A DNA stretch of 30,449 bases from Calditrichota bacterium. GTDB taxonomy: Bacteria > Calditrichota > Calditrichia > RBG-13-44-9. The stretch's first letter is position 1. Each line of letters starts with the position of its first letter. This document shows positions 7,821 through 13,812 of the stretch, in pieces. A model generated the notes under the pieces. It was not told where the DNA came from. It made no database searches and was given only the letters and a program-made list of their open reading frames with translations. Location of the stretch: assembly GCA_024276455.1 (NCBI GenBank), contig JAJRXE010000094.1, forward strand, positions 1-30,449, read 5' to 3'. The translations under genes were made by a program, and so were the position numbers.

Positions 7821-9706
7821 GCCACCCCCCGTCCTGAGCTAATTACAATGGCATTGGCAGCCAACGGATGGTACCGGCAAACTTCGTAACATGCCTTGCA
7901 TTTAATACAACGGAATTGGTCGATCTGGTGAACTTCCGCCCGGGCACCTTTAATGGCCGCGGTGGGGCAGACCTCCAGGCATTGCTGGCAACCGTTGCAT
8001 TTCTCCGGATCGATGGAATATTCCACCAGCTCCCGGCACACCGCAGCCGCACAAAATTTTTCCTTAATATGCGCCAGATATTCAGAGCGAAAGTAGCGCA
8101 AGGTTGTTAACACCGGATTGGGAGCGGTTTGTCCCAGTCCGCAGAGGGAAGCCCTTTTAACCGTTTCGGCCAGGATTTGCAGTTGCGAGAGGTCTTCGGC
8201 CACCGCCTGACCGCGGGTAATTTTTTCCAGAATGGTCACCATGTGCCAGGTGCCCACGCGACAGGGCACACACTTGCCACAGGATTCTTTCTGGGTAAAA
8301 TGCAGGAAATAGAGCGCCAGATCCACCGGACAGGTATCTTCGTCCAGAACAATCATTCCCCCCGACCCCATGATGGAGCCGGCCGCCGCCATGGCTTCGT
8401 ATTCCACCGGAAGGTCCAGAAATTCCTCCGAAAGACAGCCACCAGAGGGACCGCCTGTTTGAACCCCTTTGAATTTCTTCCAGGACCCCCCGCCAATGTC
8501 GAAAATGATCTGGCGCAGTTTAATCCCCAACGGCACCTCGATTAATCCCCCCCGCCGAATGGAGCCCACCAGGGAAAAGGTTTTGGTTCCGTAATTTCCC
8601 TTCACCCCAAACTGCCGGTACCAGGAGGCACCGTTTCTTAAAATATTGGGAAGCGTTCCCAGGGTTTCCACATTATTAATGACGGTGGGTTTGCCGAACA
8701 GACCGGACACCGCCGGGAACGGCGGACGGGAGCGGGGCATTCCGCGGCGCCCTTCAATGGAGCCGATCAGGGCGGTCTCCTCGCCGCACACAAAAGCGCC
8801 GGCGCCCTCTTTAATGGTAAGATCAAAATCAAATCCCGATCCCAGAATGTTTTCCCCCAGCAAGCCGTACGCTTCCATCTGTTCTTTGGCTTTCTTCAAG
8901 CGTGCAATGGCCAGATGGTAATCCGAATTAATATAGATGTAACCGTGAGAGGCACCAATCGCATAGGCGGCAATCAGCATGCCTTCCAGGACGCAGTGCG
9001 GGTCGCCCTCGATCAGCGAGCGGTTCATGAAAGCGCCCGGGTCCCCTTCCGAAACATTGCAAATCAGATATTTGACCTCTCCGGGAGCCTGGCGGCAAAT
9101 GCGCCATTTGCGGGCGGTGGGGAATCCTGCCCCGCCCCGGCCCCGCAGTCCCGCCTCACCCACCTCTTCAATCACCGCTTCGGGGCCCAGGGAAAACGCT
9201 TTCAAAAGCCCCTGGTAACCGTCGTTGGCCAGGTAATGGTCAATATTTTCCGGATCGATGAAACCACAGTTCTGCAGCACCACTCGCACCTGCGGCTTCA
9301 ACATGGGCAGATCGAAAAAGCGAGGAATCCCCTCCAGCGCCGGGTCTCCGTCCCGACCGAAATGACCGACGGCCAGTTCCGGCAGGGGATCGTCCTCCAG
9401 CAGGAAGCTCTCCAGAATCCGGCGGGCTTTGGCTGGCGTAACGCTGCCGTAGCAAATGCGGGGATATCCCGGGCGCTTCACATCCATTAGCGGTTCCAGG
9501 TAGCAGGGTCCAATGCACCCCACCGGCACGATGTGAGCGCGCAGGCGGTGCTGTTTCAGTGTTTCCCGAACCGCCGCGAGCACTTCCAGGGCTCCGGCCG
9601 CCCGTCCGCAGGTGGCCGCCCCGATGTAAATAATGGGCGTTTTACCGTTGTTCAAAGCCTGCCACTCCTGGCGCGCCCGATTGATTTTCTCTTCCAGACT
9701 ATTCAT
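7817..9706 (-). CDS. NuoF/HydB-like NADH-binding FMN iron-sulfur diaphorase subunit
   Basis: 629 residues, the long HydB form rather than the roughly 430-residue complex I NuoF. Residues 20-110 are a thioredoxin-like [2Fe-2S] domain (Cys33, 64, 68). FMN and NAD(H) sites follow (GRGGAGFPTARKW from 189; SEGDPGAF from 219; EGAGAFVCGEETAL from 300), then the NuoF [4Fe-4S] motif (Cys476, 479, 482, 522). The C-terminus adds two ferredoxin-type [4Fe-4S] clusters (Cys570-580 and Cys600-610), as in bifurcating HydABC-type hydrogenases and NAD-dependent formate dehydrogenases. In that family the FMN subunit is where NAD(P)H and ferredoxin electrons meet. The start overlaps the end of the NuoE-like gene by 8 bp and the stop overlaps the next gene as ATGA. 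Confidence 0.9.
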   Translation of the reverse strand: MNSLEEKINRARQEWQALNNGKTPIIYIGAATCGRAAGALEVLAAVRETLKQHRLRAHIVPVGCIGPCYLEPLMDVKRPGYPRICYGSVTPAKARRILESFLLEDDPLPELAVGHFGRDGDPALEGIPRFFDLPMLKPQVRVVLQNCGFIDPENIDHYLANDGYQGLLKAFSLGPEAVIEEVGEAGLRGRGGAGFPTARKWRICRQAPGEVKYLICNVSEGDPGAFMNRSLIEGDPHCVLEGMLIAAYAIGASHGYIYINSDYHLAIARLKKAKEQMEAYGLLGENILGSGFDFDLTIKEGAGAFVCGEETALIGSIEGRRGMPRSRPPFPAVSGLFGKPTVINNVETLGTLPNILRNGASWYRQFGVKGNYGTKTFSLVGSIRRGGLIEVPLGIKLRQIIFDIGGGSWKKFKGVQTGGPSGGCLSEEFLDLPVEYEAMAAAGSIMGSGGMIVLDEDTCPVDLALYFLHFTQKESCGKCVPCRVGTWHMVTILEKITRGQAVAEDLSQLQILAETVKRASLCGLGQTAPNPVLTTLRYFRSEYLAHIKEKFCAAAVCRELVEYSIDPEKCNGCQQCLEVCPTAAIKGARAEVHQIDQFRCIKCKACYEVCRYHPLAANAIVISSGRGVA

Positions 9707-10151
9707 GTTCTCTCAACATTTGCATTAATTGAGTGACCATCATGCGGGGATGAATTTTTTCGTCTATTTGCACCACCGGACCAAGGGTACAACATCCCAG
9801 ACAGGTGGCCCGTTGAAAATCCAATCGATTGTCCGGGGTTTTCTGGCCAATGCTGATCCCAAAATGCCAGCCAACCGCTTCGGCGAGGAATTTCCCCCCG
9901 CGAACATGGCAGGCGGTGCCCATGCAGACTTTAATTGTTTTCTTTCCCGGCTCCTCGAAGCGAAACTTGGGATAAAAGGTGGCCACCCCGTAAATCTGAT
10001 TTTCGGAGATTTTCAGGAAGCGAGCCACCCGCCGAATTGCTTCCGGCGAAATGTAGCCGTCCCTCTCCTGAATTTGAATCAACAGCGGAATCAGGTCTCC
10101 CTCTACCCCTGTGAATTTCGAAAAAATTTTGTCGTACTCGTGGGATTTCAT
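9699..10151 (-). CDS. NuoE/HydC-like [2Fe-2S] subunit
   Basis: 150 residues, the usual size for the family. An N-terminal helical bundle (GYISPEAIRRVARFL; YGVATFYPKFRF) is followed by a thioredoxin-like [2Fe-2S] domain with Cys76, Cys81, Cys117 and Cys121. In complex I, in NAD-linked formate dehydrogenases and in HydABC hydrogenases this subunit holds one [2Fe-2S] cluster next to the FMN of NuoF/HydB. It lies directly upstream of the nuoF-like gene with an 8-bp overlap, and 22 bp after the HsfB-like gene. The order E-F-G matches complex I and the trimeric bifurcating enzymes. Confidence 0.9.
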   Translation of the reverse strand: MKSHEYDKIFSKFTGVEGDLIPLLIQIQERDGYISPEAIRRVARFLKISENQIYGVATFYPKFRFEEPGKKTIKVCMGTACHVRGGKFLAEAVGWHFGISIGQKTPDNRLDFQRATCLGCCTLGPVVQIDEKIHPRMMVTQLMQMLREHE

Positions 10152-10173
10152 CTTTTCCTTTTAAGCTATTTAC

Positions 10174-11445
10174 TCAACGTGAATCACCCTGCTCCTGGGC
10201 CAGGAAAATACAATCGGTTAAATCGGCTTCGCCCCGGACAACATCCTCCGCAAACGCCATGCAGGTGGGAGCGCCGCAACAACCGCAGTCAATCTGGCGC
10301 AGTTTCTGGTAAATTCGTTCAATCTCTTTCATCCGTTTAATGGAGGTCTCCAGATCCGAATCGAAATATTTGGTCGGCCGAGGCAAAATAGGTTTTTCCA
10401 GGAAGTAGTAACCCTCTTTAAATTTACGGTCGATATCTTCTTCGTCCAATTGAATGGGCTTCTCGTACTTGGCCTGTTGTTTAATGCTATTGGTGCGGGC
10501 AACATAGGGATTCTCGATGTTGAACGGTCCGCCGATGCAGCCCAGCATGCAAACGTGAGCTTCCACAAAATCAATGTTCCGCAGACGCGAATTCTCGATA
10601 TCGTCGAATATTTTCATCACATGGTCTAAACCGGAGACCGCCAGCCAATCTTCCGTTTCGGCTTCGCGGGTGATACCGCCCAGGGTCGCCCAACCGGCAT
10701 AAAAATAGAAATCCTCCGGGACTTGCGAGACATCGAAATTCTTCTTAAGTGCCACTACATGGGGGAAGAGCACCGAGTACACATCGCTGATGGAGACGGT
10801 GCCGTCGAACCAGGAACGCTCTTTTTCGGCCGGCTGTTTAATGGAAACAATTTTAGCCGGACAGGGAGCGATGTAAATAATTCCGATATCTTCCGGCTTT
10901 AATCCCAGTTTTTCCGGAAAGGTTTTGCGAATTTCCCGGGCGGTAACTTCGCGGGGGACGTCCAGGGGAACCACCAGTTCCACCAGATCAGGATACTTTA
11001 CCTGAATCAAGCGAATAATGGAGGGGCAGTGAGAAGAAATCAGCGGGAGTCGTCCCTGGTAGCCCTTCATGTATTTGACCAGGATGCGGGCCAGGGCGGC
11101 CGTGGAAGTGTTGACATCCACCACCTCGTCGAATCCCAATTCTTTAAATGCCAGATGGATGATGTAGGGATGAATACTGGAATCGAACTGGGAGTACAGT
11201 ACCGGCGAAGGAACCACCACCTTGTATTTGAAATGGGAAATTTCCAGCACCGGATCGGTGATGGGAACAATGGCTTTTTCCGGGCAGACTGAAATACAGG
11301 TACCGCAGTCCACACAGAGCTCCTCCGAAATTCGAGCTTTTTCCTGGCGAACCCGAATCGCCTGGGTCGGGCAGTGACGCATGCAGGTCATGTGCCCCCG
11401 ACATTTCTCCTCCACTACCCGGTGGGCGTGGTAATATTGACTCAT
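10174..11445 (-). CDS. HsfB-like protein: ferredoxin domain plus [FeFe]-hydrogenase C-terminal-type domain
   Basis: 423 residues. The N-terminus has two [4Fe-4S] motifs: the first reads Cys15-x2-His18-x2-Cys21-x3-Cys25 (CRGHMTC form), the second is standard (Cys44, 47, 50, 54). The middle resembles the H-cluster domain of [FeFe]-hydrogenases, with possible cluster ligands Cys140 (SSHCP), Cys195 (APCPAK), Cys299 and Cys303 (CMLGCIGG). The proton-transfer Cys of the usual TSCCP motif is replaced by His139. The C-terminus adds a cysteine-rich [4Fe-4S] domain of the RnfB/CO-dehydrogenase type (Cys387, 389, 390, 395, 412). Proteins of this layout accompany bifurcating hydrogenase genes and are thought to be electron-carrying or sensory. 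It is probably not a hydrogen-evolving enzyme. It sits between the regulatory genes and the NuoE-like gene of the operon. Confidence 0.82.
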   Translation of the reverse strand: MSQYYHAHRVVEEKCRGHMTCMRHCPTQAIRVRQEKARISEELCVDCGTCISVCPEKAIVPITDPVLEISHFKYKVVVPSPVLYSQFDSSIHPYIIHLAFKELGFDEVVDVNTSTAALARILVKYMKGYQGRLPLISSHCPSIIRLIQVKYPDLVELVVPLDVPREVTAREIRKTFPEKLGLKPEDIGIIYIAPCPAKIVSIKQPAEKERSWFDGTVSISDVYSVLFPHVVALKKNFDVSQVPEDFYFYAGWATLGGITREAETEDWLAVSGLDHVMKIFDDIENSRLRNIDFVEAHVCMLGCIGGPFNIENPYVARTNSIKQQAKYEKPIQLDEEDIDRKFKEGYYFLEKPILPRPTKYFDSDLETSIKRMKEIERIYQKLRQIDCGCCGAPTCMAFAEDVVRGEADLTDCIFLAQEQGDSR

Positions 11446-11549
11446 TTTCCACCCCGCGCTAACCTTGCCTTACTCACCAAAATTCCCGCTCCGTTTCGAC
11501 AACTGATTTTGAACAGCGGCAAAGCGTCCCTACTTCCCGGTCTGTTTCT

Positions 11550-12350
11550 TTATTTGATGAAGAATCGCATTCGCAAGGTGGTTCCCTGTCCCACCTCGCT
11601 CTCGATTTCCATCTCGTCGGAATTGTTTTTAATATTAGGGAGTCCCATGCCGGAGCCAAATCCCAGGGCTCGCATCTCTTCGGTTGCCGTGGTAAACCCT
11701 TCCTGCATGGCCAATTCCACATCCGGTATTCCTTTGCCTTCGTCCTCGATAATAACTTCAATCATTTGAGGGGTTACCCGCAACGTGGCCTGCCCCCGCC
11801 GGGCGTGCATCACCACATTCATCTCCCCTTCGTAAGTGGAAATGGCAACCCGACGGATCAGCAGGGGGTCCAAACCGATTTTCTTCAAAATAGATTTTAC
11901 CTCGGTGGAAACCATCCCGGCATTGGCGAAATCGCCTCCTTGAATCGAGAACTCCCGGCTCAAGAGGATTTCCTCTTTGCTTTGCTCCACCGGTTTCGCC
12001 GGGGGAGTCGCCCGCTGTCTTTTTCGAATGGCATGGATTCGCACACAGGCATCGTACATGTCCAGGTTGGTGGAAAGCAGTACCAGGCGGTGCTCTCGGG
12101 CGAATTTCTCCGCTCCATCTTTGGGAACCTTACCCCGCAGCAACACCACCCCGACGAATTCGGCCATGTGTGCCGAGATAATGGATTGACGGGTAGCCAA
12201 CCCGGTGAGGAGTAAAGAATGCGGTTTGCCAAAGGCTAATACATCGCTCATTAAATCCGAAGCGTAGATGTGTTCCACTTCCGTGTCCATTAAATCCTTT
12301 CCTTCAATAACGGTTGCATCCAGCGCAGTTTTGATTTGTCCGATTTTCAA
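11550..12350 (-). CDS. DRTGG domain fused to an anti-sigma/HATPase_c-type ATP-binding domain
   Basis: 266 residues starting at a TTG codon (12350-12348); an AGGGAG ribosome site lies 13 nt upstream, rather far. The start is supported by the typical DRTGG-family opening MKIGQIKTAL. Residues 1-110 are a DRTGG domain. Residues about 130-266 are an RsbW/histidine-kinase-type ATPase: N-box around EGEMNVVMHA (Asn178), G1 box DEGKGIPD (203-210), G2 box GFGSGMGL (230-237). There is no His phosphorylation domain, so it resembles a serine-kinase anti-sigma-like switch. Such genes regularly sit in [FeFe]-hydrogenase operons, where a redox-regulatory role has been proposed. It is 104 bp before the HsfB-like gene and 91 bp after the short DRTGG gene. 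Confidence 0.82.
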   Translation of the reverse strand: MKIGQIKTALDATVIEGKDLMDTEVEHIYASDLMSDVLAFGKPHSLLLTGLATRQSIISAHMAEFVGVVLLRGKVPKDGAEKFAREHRLVLLSTNLDMYDACVRIHAIRKRQRATPPAKPVEQSKEEILLSREFSIQGGDFANAGMVSTEVKSILKKIGLDPLLIRRVAISTYEGEMNVVMHARRGQATLRVTPQMIEVIIEDEGKGIPDVELAMQEGFTTATEEMRALGFGSGMGLPNIKNNSDEMEIESEVGQGTTLRMRFFIK

Positions 12351-12441
12351 TCTTTTCGCTGCTCTCCCTTTTTTCGTCTCGGCAATTTGAAAAACCTACA
12401 TTCGGGAGAATTATTCCTCCGCTTCCCAATTCCGGGATTTC

Positions 12442-12777
12442 TTAACCGGTCGCCAGACCCAGACTGTACAACTTACCGACCAACTCAAACGTGGGTAATT
12501 CACTCCAGAGAATGGCAATGTTGTGTTTGGTTGCTAATTCGATGGTTTCCCGGGGCACTTCCTTTCCGCTGGAAATAATAATCGCCGACACATCCACCAG
12601 ATTGGCCGCCGGCACAATGCTTTTGTGGGTTTGCACGGTCACCCACAAATTCCCCGATTGCGCACCGGCCATGACATCGCTCAACATGTCGGAAACAAAT
12701 ACGCCAGTAATTTCTCGATCATCGAATTGACTTAACGGCTTAAGGCCCATATTTTCGATTAATTCTTTTACAGTCAT
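12442..12777 (-). CDS. Stand-alone DRTGG domain protein
   Basis: 111 residues, a single DRTGG domain. The segment VSDMLSDVMAGAQSGNLWVT matches the family core, and it resembles the N-terminal half of the DRTGG-ATPase encoded next (VSDMLSDV here, ASDLMSDV there), so the two may be paralogues that dimerise. DRTGG domains are small alpha/beta folds suspected of binding nucleotides or other small ligands. The ATG at 12777 has GGGAG 7 nt upstream. It lies in the hydrogenase-like operon, 41 bp after the zinc-ribbon gene. A regulatory role is inferred from the neighbours only. Confidence 0.8.
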   Translation of the reverse strand: MTVKELIENMGLKPLSQFDDREITGVFVSDMLSDVMAGAQSGNLWVTVQTHKSIVPAANLVDVSAIIISSGKEVPRETIELATKHNIAILWSELPTFELVGKLYSLGLATG

Positions 12778-12818
12778 TCTTATTCTCCCAATTATTTTAT
12801 CGAAAAATCAAATCGCCG

Positions 12819-13370
12819 TCAGAACAGGGGTTTTCTTTCTTTGGGCGGTTCCAGAGAAAGCATGCCCACGTCGTGAATAAATTCCCCCTTGCAACGCGAA
12901 AAATCGTCAATCAGATCAAAGGAAAGCACCGCAATGGTGGAACGGGAGGTGTCCCGACGCTGGTTGAAATAATCTTCCAGAATTTTCAATCGCCGAGGAG
13001 AAAGTTCAGTATCTTTGCGACGGGGGAGGAAACCAAACGCCACGATGACCCAGGTCTTCTTTTCCGCGTACTTTTTCTGCAAAATAGCCACCTTGCAGTC
13101 GTCCAGACACTCGGTGCAGTAGAGGAATCCCATCACATCATCAAATTTTTCCAGCTGGCCACACTGTTTGCATTGTAAGTCGAATTGAAGGGATTGGGCG
13201 TTCTCCATGCAACGCCAGGTGTGTTCTCCTTCCACATATTCGTCGCCCACCATCGGGTGACCGCTGGCCGAGAAAAAGGTACGTATTCCATTGCAATGGG
13301 AACATTTTTCAAAAACCACAAAACCAAAGCGAATATTGGTCATTTCCCATTGGTGCTGGCACTCTGACAT
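12819..13370 (-). CDS. Cysteine-rich zinc-ribbon-like protein heading the 10-kb operon
   Basis: 183 residues from the ATG at 13370, chosen because AAGGAGT lies 6 nt upstream; the frame is open 12 codons further. It has several possible metal-binding pairs: Cys4/His6, Cys23-x2-Cys26, Cys54, Cys67-x2-Cys70, Cys85-x2-Cys88 and Cys92. The N-terminus (CQHQWEMTNIRFGFVVFEKC) resembles a zinc ribbon. The C-terminal 80 residues lack cysteines and appear to be a mixed alpha/beta domain. I do not recognise a characterised family. As first gene of the operon it is a candidate regulator or assembly factor for the downstream redox complex. It could bind zinc or an iron-sulfur cluster. Confidence 0.7.
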   Translation of the reverse strand: MSECQHQWEMTNIRFGFVVFEKCSHCNGIRTFFSASGHPMVGDEYVEGEHTWRCMENAQSLQFDLQCKQCGQLEKFDDVMGFLYCTECLDDCKVAILQKKYAEKKTWVIVAFGFLPRRKDTELSPRRLKILEDYFNQRRDTSRSTIAVLSFDLIDDFSRCKGEFIHDVGMLSLEPPKERKPLF

Positions 13371-13488
13371 GTTTTTACTCCTTTTAAGAATGGTTACACC
13401 AGCCAACCAGGCTTACCGGCCCTTCAACCGGGGTTGGGAATTCAAACCATCCTGCCTGATGATCATATTTTTTGTACCGGAAACACTT

Positions 13489-13537
13489 GTACTGCTTGTA
13501 AACTCAGGCAATGCATTTATTTGAAGTACTGCTTGTA
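13489..13537. repeat. 12-bp direct repeat in the operon leader (possible operator)
   Basis: GTACTGCTTGTA occurs exactly at 13489-13500 and again at 13526-13537, 37 bp apart. On the transcribed strand this is TACAAGCAGTAC. A further TTGTAC occurs at 13472-13477. The copies lie about 20-75 bp upstream of the possible TATGAT -10 box, where an activator or repressor would bind. Seen directly; function inferred. Confidence 0.45.
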
Positions 13538-13699
13538 CCAGCGAGAGGGAATCGGAGCCTTAACGGGTGGAAGACGGCAGCTTCGTTGAGATGTCCCGAT
13601 TCGGAAGAAAGAACGCCCGGACGTCATTATCCGCTCTTTGATCGCTCCGGAGGAATATTCTTAATTCCGGAAAGAGAGCTACCATCAGTAGGCAATTGA

Positions 13700-13715
13700 A
13701 TGAGAATTTTCTCAT
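13700..13715. repeat. 16-bp inverted repeat (7-bp arms) in AT-rich DNA
   Basis: ATGAGAA-TT-TTCTCAT is a perfect inverted repeat with a 2-bp centre. It lies between the glycosyltransferase-like gene and the 10-kb operon, on the far side of the leader. It could be a binding site for a dimeric regulator. It is too short-looped for a normal terminator. Confidence 0.35.
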
Positions 13716-13812
13716 ATAGTGCATAGAAATTAATTATTACCTGGAAAAAAATAAGGAATATTCCAATAAAAGTCAAGATTTTAAAGGTAAATATTTTCAC
13801 AAAAAATGCCGT

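Larger units (their letters stand above)
13371..13812. promoter_or_regulatory. Leader of the 10-kb electron-transfer operon (442 bp without a gene)
   Basis: No convincing gene. The region must hold the promoter of the minus-strand operon. A possible -10 box TATGAT (minus strand, 13462-13467) has no good -35 partner; the expected -35 area is instead next to the first copy of a 12-bp direct repeat (listed separately). The right part (13700-13812) is strongly AT-rich and contains a 16-bp inverted repeat. It also follows the stop of the glycosyltransferase-like gene, and a terminator with a clear T run was not found there. Confidence 0.4.

Noticed and set aside
13511..13699. Small plus-strand gene of 62 codons in the operon leader
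   Set aside because: No ribosome site, no recognisable feature, and it overlaps the direct repeat.
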